A stretch of 64,000 nucleotides of DNA. Origin: Breviolum minutum Mf 1.05b.01. Its lineage: Eukaryota; Sar; Dinophyceae; Suessiales; Symbiodiniaceae. Position 1 is the first letter of the stretch, and each line of letters begins with the position of its first letter. The DNA is taken from positions 98,897 through 162,896 of the forward strand of contig DF239796.1 of NCBI GenBank assembly GCA_000507305.1, in the 5' to 3' direction. This document shows positions 1-11,000 of the stretch, one piece after another. A program made the translations under genes and the position numbers. Below the pieces are notes generated by a model. That model saw only the letters and a list, made by a program, of their open reading frames with translations, was not told the origin of the DNA and made no database searches.

Positions 1-645
1 TGATATTAAATTATAGGGGATCATGTCATAGGATCCTTTGTTTTGAAAACCAAATTTCATGGTTCATGGTCACTTGGTGCTTTGTTAATGGCCAGTCAAC
101 CTAACCCCCCCTAACATAACCCCCCTCTCCAGAAATAGCCGGCCTTATTACGGGCTTATTAACCAGGTGGATTCCGACTCCCCCAAACCAAGGTCATTGA
201 AATCCAAAACGGAGAAGGGCGTGGCGATGCTCACGGTGGCCGGGCTGTTGTTGTGAAGAGCTCCAAAACAACATGTTTTGTTAGGATCCATGAATGACGT
301 ATATATTATGTAGTTACATGGATAGTGGATTTTTTTTACGGTAAAGGTCCAGGTGAAATTCAAAACCACAAATGGATCCTATTGGAATGAGATTTGGTTG
401 AGTTTCGGGCGTGTATCATTTCCACAGATACTCTCCTGGTAACTAACAAGCCCCTCTCAGGGCAAAGGTGGGTGGTGGGATATTCAAAGATATTGGTGAT
501 TGTTGGAGGGTAAATCGAAAAAAAACTCCAACATACCCCTCAAACATGCCCCAAACCCTCAACCACCTGTTGAAGGAAATCCTTTCATGTATTTGTATTT
601 CGGGGTTACCTGGGGTATGTTCCAGTGGTCTGGAATAGAATTTTC

Positions 646-754
646 TTGGACTTGACTTTGTTTAAGGTGATTCTTTACTTTGTACCAGGGTAAATAACCA
701 TGAAACCACCATTTGGGAGAATATCTTTTACTTTTTCCAAGCATCAAATCCAAG
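646..754 (+). mobile_element. Family A MITE copy
   Basis: Family A is 100-140 bp with ends CTTGGATTTG / CAAATCCAAG and an internal GGTAAATCACCAT palindrome arm plus CTTTTTCCAAGCATC. This copy has both ends. Confidence 0.7.
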
Positions 755-918
755 TAAAGTAATCCAAACAACAAGTTCACCCAATAACATCAAAGATCTC
801 GCCAGGTGATGGCAAGTCTTATCAAAGCTCTCAACGACTCAGGTGGTTATCACTGCAGACCGGAAAACGACCGTGGTTCTTCGTTTTCAGTGGTTCGTTT
901 CCTTGGGTTATTTAATTG

Positions 919-1039
919 TTGATTGTTTTTGCAGATTCTACCATGACAAATATCATGAATCATCACAATTTTTCACCACCACTGGGGAAGATATTTTTGT
1001 TTGAACTTTTTCCAAGCATCATATGCAAGCAAATCCAAG
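919..1039 (+). mobile_element. Family A MITE copy
   Basis: Left end weak; right end GCAAATCCAAG intact. Confidence 0.6.
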
Positions 1040-1233
1040 TGTTCATCGGTTTCGTTTCAAACATGGGCGTTGTAAGTTTCACACCCTGAAACTTGAATGA
1101 AACATTCAAACAAAGACGAAGACTTCAAACAGATGTGTTTGTTTGATGATTTGAGCTGGATGAAAACTTACCACCAGCATGGGGTTGAAGATGACATCCC
1201 TCTTCAAACAGGGATTACTTTGATGGGTGAAAA

Positions 1234-1336
1234 CACCCCCCGAAACTTGACATGGAACCTGAAAATAAGTCCCTGGAGAAGGAAAGGCCATTTGGAAACC
1301 ATTATATTCAGGTTCCATGTTAAATTTCGGGGGTGT
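1234..1336 (+). mobile_element. Family G MITE copy
   Basis: Family G: CTCCCTGAAACTAACA / TGTTAGTTTCAGGGAG ends with AAAAGGAAA...TCTTCCAACC centre. This copy has ACACCCCCCGAAAC / TTTCGGGGGTGT ends. Confidence 0.65.
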
Positions 1337-1511
1337 AGTGGAAGATAAAAATTTGGCTTCTAGAACCCCCCTGCATGATGTCATCCTCCACCCCGAGAAC
1401 TACCACTGGAATCCTGGGAAAATTGGCAAACTTGGCAACTGACATTGGTGCTTGGAATTTCCACTTGTAGCAAGAAATATATGGGGGGGTTGGCTGTCCA
1501 AAATAGTACCC

Positions 1512-1620
1512 AGATGCTCCATGTATGGTGTATTTAAATTTATTTCCCTACATTTGGTTGATTTCTAGTGTTCAATATGGTAAACGTCGGCAAATATACC
1601 GTACATGGATTCTATGGGAT
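1512..1620 (+). mobile_element. Family E palindrome
   Basis: Family E: CATGTATGG-TATATTTACC and TACATTT pair with TAAATGTAGGTAAATATACC and CATACATGG. Confidence 0.6.
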
Positions 1621-1758
1621 AGGGAAACTCGCTTGAGTTGGACCAATCTATAGAACAACCCTGGGGTGAAATTCTACATTTTATGCATCTATTCTGTCGG
1701 GGTTGGTCCTCCAACTTATGGGGTTTATGTCAGAGTTTAAACCCCACATCTATTCGTT

Positions 1759-1860
1759 CCTAGGTGGTGGCAACTAAAAATATTTTTATGTTCACCTCTA
1801 CCTGAGGAAATGATCCAATTTGACGAATATTTTTCAGATGGGTTGAAACCACCACCTAGG
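1759..1860 (+). mobile_element. Family C MITE copy
   Basis: Family C: CTAGGTGGTGGTTTCAA / TTGAAACCACCAACTAG ends with central TCCAATTTGACTAATATTT. This copy has near-perfect 17-base ends. Confidence 0.75.
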
Positions 1861-3232
1861 TTCATGCTGGAGTATTGAAGCCTAAGATTCCATCGAAAGA
1901 TTGTAATTTCATCCTGAAGATCCATCCTTCAAAAGTGCTTCTAGGAAAACAACTGACTAACGTTACAGATTTGTTCAGGAAAATGCTGATTATATGTTTT
2001 CCGTGGGTGTAAAAAAGGGTCAGGTAGTCGTTAGGTGTTTTTAATGTTTCATGATTTCCTGGAATACAGCAACCTTTGCATCAATCTTGAGTTCAAACAA
2101 GATAGGAACAGATATGTGACAATGGTCACTTGCCTATATCATCACCTTGGAATCACTGTTTGCAGTTTGTGATTAATGTCACTTTTACGGGGGTTATAAA
2201 CATCACGCTCAAAAGAACTTCAAATGATGGGTTTTCTCCACCTCTTTTTTGTGATGTTTTTAATTACTGAGGACATGAATCTTTCAAACCCTGTGGAAAT
2301 CACTATCGAGAAACGGAATTAGGTTGGGATGAAGGCTAAAAATAGGCACTCTGGCCATTTTTAGCCACCAGCCAATGAGTTTTAAGTTACACCAACTGTT
2401 TCTTAAGAAAATTCATCATTGCGTTAACCACCATTTTCCCACCATATTTTTTTGATTATGACACAAACATGCAATACAACACCATTAAGAAGAACGATTG
2501 GATTTTTCTACCACCATCAAACTTAGAGTCAAGAGAAAAGGGGAAGAATAGAAACACGCCAAAAAACAACAGCACCCTAAAAACTTCATATGGGCCATCC
2601 AGTGTCAAGTTGCCACATCTTTGAGGCCCTGTCTTCGGGATGTCATTAGCATGGTTTTCAGGTGTTTCCATAGTTTCGGGGACTGGGATTCCAACAAGCA
2701 ATTTTTTCCAAGCAAAAAAAAAAACAACGGCCTTTTTCAGGATTTTTTTCATATCCCTCTTAACCATCACAAGGACACGTAGATTGTCATCATTTGAAGC
2801 CCCTAAAAGTGATGTTAAAACTCCCGAGAAATAGGGACATTCATCGCAAACCCAAAATGCTTCCCGTGCAGGACTTAAAGCTGCATGGAATCAATGGGTC
2901 TTTCAGGTTTGGTGTTTTTTGGGAGAATTGCTGGCTGGTGACGAAGGTTGGCGGAGGGGTGTAAAAATCAATGTTCCAGTTTGAAGGTGACCCATATAAG
3001 AAAAACTTCTGTTTCACCATTTCCATGCATCCTGACACCTTTAACCCATGATTTCATGGAGCCAATCCTGTTTGTTGCCACGTTTTTATGCCAGGAAGTA
3101 TTGGACCTGGCCTGCCTTAAAAACATAGCTTTGGCCGGATCTTAAGGGTTGTTGTTGGTGAACAAACCACGAAAAATGAGGCCCGCTTTTTCTTGGGGGG
3201 AACATGGCATTGAGATCATAGCTTCCTCAAGT

Positions 3233-3346
3233 GAGCAGTGAAAAAAATTGATTATTTGCTGTATGTAGGGGATTATACTTATATAGGGATTGTAATAAGC
3301 CAGTCTAAGGATCCCTATTAAACAACCAGTAGAATGGAAGGTAAGA
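3233..3346 (+). mobile_element. Family B MITE copy
   Basis: Family B runs from GAGCAATGAAAAA through GGGGATTATA and GGATCCCTATTAAACAACC to AATGGAAAGTAAGG. This copy is nearly full length. Confidence 0.7.
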
Positions 3347-3449
3347 GGTTTTTTGTGTGGCTGAAGTGGATGTTGAAACAAATCACCGGAAGTGCCATGA
3401 TGATATCTCAACCTGCAAGCCAAGAAGCGAGTCAGCCCCCTACCTTTGT

Positions 3450-3545
3450 TAAACTCGGCTGTGCAAATGTTGATGAGCAAATGACTAATGCATGATCCCT
3501 TTTCTCTACTAAACGACCAGCAAAGGGGGTCGCAACAACCGGAAG
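3450..3545. repeat. Dispersed 95-130-bp repeat (GGCTGTGCAAAT family)
   Basis: CTCGGCTGTGCAAAT...GAGCAAATGA...CTACTAAA...GTCGCAACAA. Further copies at about 23,885-24,000, 32,100-32,215 and 49,730-49,830. Confidence 0.6.
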
Positions 3546-3799
3546 AAGAACTTGAACCACTTATACGTCTTATACACATTCCCTGCAACGCTTCCAGTGG
3601 GTACTTAAAACACCAACCGGTAATTTGTGTGGTTTCCGGCCAACAAACGTTAAAACGTTTGGAGGGTTTGCAGCTTTGGCTCAAAACGTGGAACCTGGGA
3701 ACGTTCGGCGCTCGGGTTTTTGCGCCACCTTTTTTGGAGGCACCCCACCGGCATTTGGGGTGATTTTTGTCGTTGTCAGGGTTTGAGAGGTTTAGACAT

Positions 3800-3901
3800 G
3801 GGTGTTTCCAAAAATAGGGGGACCCCAAAATGGACGATTTATAATGGAAATCCTTATTAAAATGGATGATTTGGGGGTACCACCATTTTCGGATACACCC
3901 A
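3800..3901 (+). mobile_element. Family D MITE copy
   Basis: Family D: GGGTGTTTCCAAAAATAG / CTATTTTCGGAAACACCC, about 100 bp, internal ATGGATG...GGAAA..CCCTATTAAAATGGATG. Confidence 0.75.
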
Positions 3902-4119
3902 CATGTTTTTGATTGTTTTTGACCCCCCCCCCAAGATTCGACTCTAAATTTTCTGAGTCAGTAGTGGCAGTAGAGATCTGACTCTTTTCGGCAAGGAGGA
4001 ATAATCATACACACACCCAAGATGAACAGATGGATCCAGAAAATGATGGTTTTTTTTTCAAGAAGTGTCCCTTTTTAAGGGTTCATCTTTTGGTTCCATA
4101 TTCAACTTCAGGGATGTAA

Positions 4120-4215
4120 GACATCACCAATTGAAGGGCTGAAGATGATGGATTCATCCACCTGTTTTTGTGATGATTTTGCGATGGGGGATGTTGCTGT
4201 CATGGGAGTGAGGTA
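4120..4215. repeat. Dispersed repeat (GGATTCATCCACCTG family)
   Basis: GATGATGGATTCATCCACCT then GTTTTTGTGATG. Further copies near 13,050-13,090, 35,865-35,912, 43,370-43,425, 52,930-52,980 and 62,520-62,580. Confidence 0.6.
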
Positions 4216-4731
4216 TGTAATTCTTGCTGAAGGAATTTGACAAGGGTTTGGGATGCTTGAAGCAACCTTATTCTGGTGAAATGAGTGACTGGGTGGTTGT
4301 TTCAAACATGTTTTAAGTGTTCAGCCCTACCTGGACAAATGGTCATTAAACTTTCCTAGTGATGTGTAAGGGGTACATTCCTGAATTAACAGAAAACGAG
4401 AAATCTTATTAGGTCAAAGTCTTAGGGTTTTTTTTAGCCACCTCTTTGTGGTGTGTATTAATTTCATAGCAGAATATGGGTGCGCCTACCATGTATATTC
4501 TATTGGGGGTTATCAAAACCTTGTCGCCGTGGGTAGATAATATATTCATTTGTATGAAGGGAACCCTATCAACCTGCACTATCCAATGTTTCAGTGTTTA
4601 GGCAAGGCCCAATATATATTATATATATATATATTTGTACATACATATACAGAGATTTACATCTTTTACGTGCTGTGTGGGTAAATCATAATATTTTTGC
4701 CAACCTGAAACAATGCAGCAATGTGGGGACG

Positions 4732-4815
4732 ATGTCCTTCTCCGACATGACTAGGAAAGCCATGGGAAAGAAGAAGACGGAGCCTGAGGTTAAGGATTTG
4801 CTGGGAGCATTGTAT
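4732..4815 (+). CDS. Candidate upstream exon, product unknown
   Basis: ATG followed by 27 open codons (MSFSDMTRKAMGKKKTEPEV then KDLLGALY) of coding-like composition. The frame is open upstream as well. A GC donor (GCGAGC, phase 0) lies exactly where a Family B repeat begins. Phase 0 would join to the first NAP1 exon at 7,970, so this may be the NAP1 5' exon; equally it may belong to another gene. No homology is recognised. Confidence 0.35.
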
Positions 4816-4817
4816 GC

Positions 4818-4934
4818 GAGCAATGAAAAAACCTTCGTTGTTTAGGGTATATAGGGGATTATGCTACCCAGCTATGTGGGGATTACAATAAGCCAAATTG
4901 TAAGGATCCCTATTAACCAACCAGTATAATGTGG
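4818..4934 (+). mobile_element. Family B MITE copy abutting an exon-like ORF
   Basis: GAGCAATGAAAAAACC starts within the open frame of 4,732-4,815 and introduces its stop. Confidence 0.7.
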
Positions 4935-5038
4935 TTTTGTTGACCATGGTTAGTACACCCCAAAAGAACTAACAAAGTCATATGCTATATAAAGCCCCTG
5001 AAACTGAGGGTCGGGTCGGAAAACTACAAGAAACTGAT

Positions 5039-5141
5039 GTACCCTCCAGTAAACTAACATGGCAATGGAAAATCACCATTTTCAATAGGGAATACCTCTT
5101 CAACAGGTCCGTTTTCCATTGCCATGTTAGTTTACCAGAAA
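5039..5141 (+). mobile_element. Family H MITE copy
   Basis: Family H: AAACTAACATGGCAATGGAA / TTCCATTGCCATGTTAGTTT arms, hairpin of about 100 bp. Confidence 0.8.
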
Positions 5142-5862
5142 ATATCTCATTTTCTCTGGAATTTTGGAACGGCCCATGTTCAAGACCTATGTTATGGGCA
5201 GTGCAAGTACCAATAATCAAGTTTAGGGGGGGAATGAGATGGGCATAACCCCACAGCATTTATGGATGACTGGTATTTCATTCGATGGGCTAGCCGTAGG
5301 ACCTTCAAGTAAGGTTTATATGGTAAGCCCACTAACCAAGCAGTTTACAATGAAACGTGCGATACTTTTGTGCATATTGTTTTTCACATTTTTCATATCA
5401 GAGGTTTGTTTTTGTTCCTTCTCCTATTTTTTCGGGGGGTGGTAAATTTGGCCATGATTACACCCGTGGAAACTTGACATAGGTACCATGAAGAAGGCCA
5501 TATGTAAAAGGATCCCATCATTTGTAGGGTATGACGAGCTTCACAGCTGCTGACCAGCCATGGCTGGGCCGAGTTTTTAACCAGCAGAAGGTTGGACCAT
5601 GGTCCTATCAACTCTATAGTTGGTGGCTCATGATAGTTAGTAACTAGTTATAAGGTGGGTTATGACTTGGGTTGTCCTCCCCCCTCCCAGGATTACAGTG
5701 GCAAATGAAAGTTTTTTTTCCGGATCCCCGAGCCTTAAAGATATGATAATTCTTGTGGTGACTGTTATGGGATAGGGGGACAAACCAAGTTATAACTTTT
5801 CAATTGACCCTTGCAACTTGGTGTACATTCGTCCCCTAAATAGGGTGAAATAATCCAACATA

Positions 5863-5984
5863 CCTAGGGGGTGGTTTCAAATATTTTGATATGTTTTGTA
5901 TGTTCACCCCGACTTCCCTGGGGGAAATGATCCAATTTGACGAGCATATAATTTTCAAATGGGTGGTAAAAAACCACCAACTAG
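5863..5984 (+). mobile_element. Family C MITE copy
   Basis: Intact CTAG ends; slightly expanded centre. Confidence 0.7.
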
Positions 5985-6229
5985 ATACATCATTGTCCAT
6001 CATCATCAACTTTACCGGTGATAGAGAAACCTCCCCTTGGTGAAAATGAAGGAATCCATCCCACCCACCGATCCATGGTGATGGTATATTTTTGTTCCTT
6101 AGATGTCGAGTTGTTTTCGTTTGGTAGATTAGCAGATGAAATATATCATCACCCTTAAATGCTCCATGTATGGAACATGTACCATACATTTACTATAAAT
6201 TTAAGCCATTCATGGAGCTACTGGCAGCT

Positions 6230-6324
6230 ACTGGGTGGTGGTTTCTTTTTTTTGTTTTCACTCTTATTTGGGGCAGATTCTCAAATTCACTAATATTTTT
6301 CAATGGGTTGAAACCACCACCTGG
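6230..6324 (+). mobile_element. Family C MITE copy
   Basis: First of two Family C copies within 300 bases. Confidence 0.6.
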
Positions 6325-6412
6325 AGGTAGATATTGCACTGCATGGAGTTGTTGGGTCATAAATGGATGGTCGCGAAAATGTTCATCTTTATGAACCAGA
6401 ACAGAACCTTTT

Positions 6413-6510
6413 CTAGGTGGCGGTTTCGAATAGTTTTTATTTTCACAACTATTTGGGGAAGATTCCCATTTTGACTAATATTTTTCAAAGGGGTTGAAAC
6501 CACCAACTAG
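6413..6510 (+). mobile_element. Family C MITE copy
   Basis: Intact ends, just upstream of the MGN modules. Confidence 0.7.
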
Positions 6511-6675
6511 TTTTGTTGGAGTGGATTCGTTGTGATGTGGGTCACGACAGGTGTTGCATCCTTGCTTTCCGGATATTTCATGTGCCCATCTGGTAGGTCA
6601 GGAGTTGACATGCATATTCTCATCGTTTAGGGTAAGATATCGCACCTCTACTTCGGGTGGTTTGCTTCCGCAGCC

Positions 6676-6765
6676 ATGGGCAACGATTGTTGCGGCGTGG
6701 GGCATGAACAAGACCGGGAGTCCAATGGAAGTTTCATTGAGAGAAAGCGCAGCAATGGGCAATGA
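6676..6765 (+). CDS. MGN-type N-terminal module (MGNDCCG), copy 1
   Basis: ATG GGC AAC GAT TGT TGC opens a 29-codon frame MGNDCCGVGHEQDRESNG... ending at TGA. Gly2 with Cys5/Cys6 is the pattern for co-translational N-myristoylation plus palmitoylation, which anchors proteins to membranes. No downstream exon is identified; no function is claimed beyond the predicted acylation. Confidence 0.4.
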   Translation: MGNDCCGVGHEQDRESNGSFIERKRSNGQ

Positions 6766-6796
6766 TTGTTGCGGCGCGGCTCGTGAGTCCAATGAG
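6755..6796 (+). CDS. MGN-type first exon (MGNDCCGAARESNE), 42 nt
   Basis: Fourteen codons from ATG to a GTAGGG donor, phase 0. Same length and donor as the module at 48,454. It overlaps the end of copy 1, so the two are alternatives or duplicates. Predicted N-myristoylation (Gly2) and palmitoylation (Cys5, Cys6). The shared unit 'GGCAATGATTGTTGCGGCG' indicates local duplication. Confidence 0.45.
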
Positions 6797-6884
6797 GTAG
6801 GGCAACGAATTTCCACAATTCCAAAGTGCTGTGGCATGGCTGTCACGGAGAGCCACGCTGTGATTTCTGGGTGGAGTTGCAAAC

Positions 6885-7114
6885 ATGGGTAATGAGTGTT
6901 CCGATGTTCCGGCTGCAGCACGGCTTCCGATGAGGTGAGCTACCAGATGCATTTGCAAATTGCTGGCCTGCCTTCTGTTGGTGATGCAGATCGCATGTCA
7001 ATGGATGACTACCAAACTCTGGCACATTTACTTGGCTTAAGCCAAGCAAGAGCAGGGGTTGGGAGAAGTAATGGCCGTTGCTGGTGTGGAGACCGGAAGT
7101 TCAGGAACAAGTGA
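6885..7114 (+). CDS. MGN-type module with frame-shifting duplication, plus following ORF
   Basis: ATG GGT AAT GAG TGT TCC begins as in the module at 48,454 but carries an extra 8-base copy of GATGTTCC. The remainder (GGCTGCAGCACGGCTTCC...) is therefore out of frame, then GATGAG and a GTGAGC donor at 6,935. In another frame an ORF from 6,896 reads through: ...CSGCSTASDEVSYQMH then LPSVGDADRMSMDDYQTL and a stop after KFRNK at 7,114. Either a decaying copy or a functional read-through exon. Confidence 0.35.
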
Positions 7115-7522
7115 CGGATCCCCAGCGGCAACTGCTGTCTTATATATTTTGATCAGATGGAATGTTTACCTACATTGGCTTAAATTCCGTGGGCCAATGT
7201 AGCTTGGCATTGGAAAACAAAGGAATCCATCCCAAGACCCACGGATCCATGGAAAAATGGCAATTTTTTTTGTTTGATTCGTGTTTTTTCTTGTGGGAAG
7301 TTCGTAGTTAGAATAGAAATCATACATGGATCGTATAGGAGATGTATTAAACAGAACCTTTTGTTGGAGTGGATGTTACGATTTGTACCCCACACACCCA
7401 CCATTCACCGATGATGGGAATCCTGCTCCATTTTTGGCTCAACATTTCGGGAACATCCAGGTTGGTGAAAGATGAAAGATGATGAGTTATTAATTGATCT
7501 GGATGTGATACAGAGAGTCAGA

Positions 7523-7548
7523 CAGAGAGAGAGAGAGAGAGATATTGT
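7523..7548. repeat. GA dinucleotide run
   Basis: Short (GA)n tract followed by a TATG-rich stretch; nothing else is seen around it. Confidence 0.8.
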
Positions 7549-7969
7549 TTTTCACATCTTTCCACAAGATATGTGTGTATATATCTAGCTGGTGCTTGGA
7601 AAGGAGCGATCTGGAGCTTGGGGAATCTAAAATCCCTTCATAATAGGAAGCTAACCAGGTTTCTAAGCATATTTTAGATTAATCAATTGGCTAGGAGACG
7701 GAAATATTGGAATCCTTCCAGGAGTACCCCTCCTGATTCAGCTTGCAAAAAATGATACTGTTGATTGTTGATGGAAGAAATTCGGCTAACCACCTGTTAT
7801 GTATTTTATGTAAATTACATGTAAATATCTATATAGATTCTATTTAACCCATGAAAGAATCTGACATCATATTTCCATGTCAAACAAATGCATGTTTTTT
7901 CAGCAACAGTTGTTCAATCGGCAAGCCATGATTCCACGTCATGATTTCTACGAATTTTGTTGGTGGAAG

Positions 7970-8077
7970 GAGGTGCCAAAGAAGGAGGAGACCAACCACA
8001 AGGAGGAGGAGGAAGATGAACCTTTGGTAAAGGACACTGCTGCGCAAAATCCGCAAAACATGCCAAAATTACTTGAG
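7970..8077 (+). CDS. NAP1: NAP1 exon 1 of those seen (acidic N-terminal segment)
   Basis: Thirty-six codons beginning EVPKKEETNHKEEEEDEP and ending QNPQNMPKLLE. The NPQ-LL pattern resembles the MMQNPQILAALQ segment that precedes the dimerisation helix in animal NAP1. The acceptor is aag|G with a T-rich but weak tract; the donor is GTCTCA in phase 0. The open frame continues upstream to an ATG at 7,877, so this could instead be the first exon. Assignment to NAP1 rests on the short motif and matching phase. Confidence 0.6.
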
Positions 8078-11000
8078 GTCTCAAGGATAAATTGTTGAGC
8101 GATTGTTGAGTGTGAACCAGTTGGTGGTTCTACATAATGAACCAACTACATTTGGAAATGTAGGAGCCCAACCCCCCCAATCCAAAGCTATTTCGAGGAA
8201 ATAAGGCCTTCTCATGGGGTTCTCCCTTCATAAGGCCCTATTTGCCGAGGGGGTACCCTTCAATTCCCATGAAGTAAAGTTACCGGGACCCAAAAGAAAA
8301 GGAAAGTAATCTTCGAACCATCCATTTTCAGGGGCCTTGTTGAATTTTGCGATAGTTTGTAGGGGTATTATGTCGTTGAACATTTACCCTGGTATGAAGC
8401 TTCACTTTTCTATAGATAGGTTTTATTTTGTTTATTTCAATGGGTTATGTATTCACCCTATTTCTAGTAGTGGTGGTTTCAAAGATGTTTTGGAACTTAC
8501 ACACACTGGGGGAAATGATTCCCAATTTGATTTTCTGATGGTTGTTTGCCATTGTTCTTAATTTTAACCAACAACCAGATAATTATACGAAGTTTGTTGA
8601 TAGAGTTATTCACTGAGGGAGATTTACAGGTTATTCACCCCAGTTATGTATTGCATAAGCCACCAACAACTAGAATTTATGAGCATCCACCAGCTTCCAA
8701 AAATCATGGATTTTTTCTCGGGATATCCCCCCTATCCCCTCCCAAGCCTTTGCATTAAAATAGCAAGCTTTATTATTCAGGATCAGCCGGTGGTTGAAAA
8801 TAATCCCGAGGATCATTTCCGGAATGTTTGTTGCCATTTGGGGGGGTGGGTGCCTTAGATTTTCATGATAGTTGATTCGAAGTTGCTGGGGTTAAAAATT
8901 CCGCAAAAATCTTTGAAACAAAACCACCTAGCTTCTTCAAACTCCCATGAAAATCCCTTACCAATCCCTTAATATTCCCTCAAGAATCCCTCTGGAGGAA
9001 AAGACAAACCTGAAAAGTTCCCATATCAAATCTTAGGTATTCCCTTAGAGCCTTAGGACCTACCTTTTGCGACCCCCAAAAAGACGTCAGGAGAAAACCT
9101 CCTTCCTTCCCCTTCTCCCTTTGAGGAGTTGAAAGCCTTAGATGATAAATACCTGGCCATCGAGAAGGAATACGAGAAAGCCGTGCAGGTCGGGGGGTGT
9201 TGGGGTTGGATGGCTGTGGTAACGGCCGGGGAAAGACCGTGGTGGTTAAAGCGTGGCGAGTTCGGGCGAGAATAGAGATAGGGCAGTGGGAGTCGCAAAG
9301 TAGCAAGTAGAAGGTTAAGACTAAAGCATAGCGCCCAACCAATGGAATCTTCTTTTGGGGCAAAAGACCATTGAAAAAAATAGCCTGGGGACAGGTATAT
9401 GACAGGTATGACAACTTTGTTTCAACTCAATGTTTAACTCTCGATGTGTTGCTTGTTGATGATTCTTGTCTGACTTAACATCATATATCATGCGCTGCTA
9501 TTTGCTAAAAAGGCCATTTCTGGCATACTGTTGGTGGAAGAAATCCTGCACCACCTCGCTTGCATGAAGCCCTGTAAATGATGGGACATTTAGGATATCA
9601 ACTGGTCGAGGATTTGGTCCATCAACAGTATGTTCCAACACGTATCTATTTCCAACCCATGGAAGAAGCAAATTCTAGTAGACTGCATTTGGTGATTGTT
9701 TCAACCCCTTTTGGTGTTGAATTTCGGTCAGTGGTTTCAAAGATACTACTTTTGACCCTCATCCTTGGGGAAATGATAGGATGTGGCGGGCATTTTTCAA
9801 CCTACATGGCGATTCAACGATAATTTGATTATGATGATGATGACACTGGTGATGATGATTTGATGATCATGATGATCCTTATGATATCACGTGCATCACA
9901 TCACCTTCAATGTTGGTTTCCCAGGAGCTTCAGAAACAATTCACAGAGAAGCAACAGCCTTTCCTGGATGCCAGGAGTGAGTGGCTGTAATCGGATGAAG
10001 GGATACAGGCTATACAGGCTATGTTTTTTTAAAGCTACCCTGTGATATTGGATGAGCGATTTGGAGCGATGGATGATGTATGTTCTTTTTCAATGAGGAG
10101 CATTTTTGAACCCCAGAATCTTCAAAAACACAGGGTACTAGTAGTTAGTGAAAGATCATTGGACAAGGTCATGAAGCAAAGTCATTAGACGGTTGCAATT
10201 GCAAGTTGTAGTAAATGAGTGATATTCATGGATATATTCACGGACATGTTTACCCAATGCAGTCTTGAGAAAGGGTAACATTTGAAGCGTTCCAGCTTGA
10301 AATGAATTCAGGAGTATTCCTTTGAGCAGTGACCAAAACGTTTTGAGATCTCATGATTCTTACACCCCAGAAAATTAAGATGTCCCTGAAAATAGGCCTT
10401 TTGACCCAAAAGGAAGGATCATCCTCCAACTGCCTTCATTTTCTGGGGTAAACTCACTGTTAGTTTCAAGGAGGGTATACTATCTTCATATTTATATATA
10501 TTTAGTGTAGTATATATAATATTTGCATACTCTCATTCAAATCTTATTCTACACATACCTGGAACCCAAAATGACCAGGGTAATTCTGGTGTAGATTGGA
10601 TCTTTTCAGGACGAAAGTGCTCTCCAACTTGGAAGCTGCCAGCGAAGAGGTGGGGGAAAGGTCCGTTGGCTCCGTTGGAGTACATATAGAGGTCCTAGGT
10701 GTACCCACCTATAGAACCCAATTGAGCTACGAAAAAAACCAGGCCTTACTTTCCATTATACTGGTTGGTTTTTAGGGATCCTTTTATTGGCTTATTAAAA
10801 TCCCCATATATTGGGTTGTATAATCCCCAATACAACCTAAACAACAAGGGTGTTTCTCTTTTTTGGGGGCGCGGTTGGGTTGACCTTCCATTTTATGGGT
10901 CAAATCTTCCAAAATATGGGTCATTTGGGTTCGAGGTATGCATGAATGGGTTTGATGGTAGATCAATTAGTAGGTAAACCGGTATACCTATTACCATGGA

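Larger units (their letters stand above)
1..4600. other. Repeat-rich stretch without an identifiable gene
   Basis: Apart from the repeat copies listed, I see no exon with both coding sequence and splice sites. Short ORFs on both strands run through palindromes. Confidence 0.5.

Noticed and set aside
3142..3828. Longest minus-strand ORF (228 codons)
   Set aside because: It runs through a reversed Family B copy, the GGCTGTGCAAAT repeat and part of Family D. Its composition is that of repeats, not protein.
7424..7442. Dinoflagellate spliced-leader relic (CTCCATTTTTGGCTCAACA)
   Set aside because: Resembles the leader end CCATTTTGGCTCAAG but has an extra T and a wrong 3' end; one such match is expected by chance.
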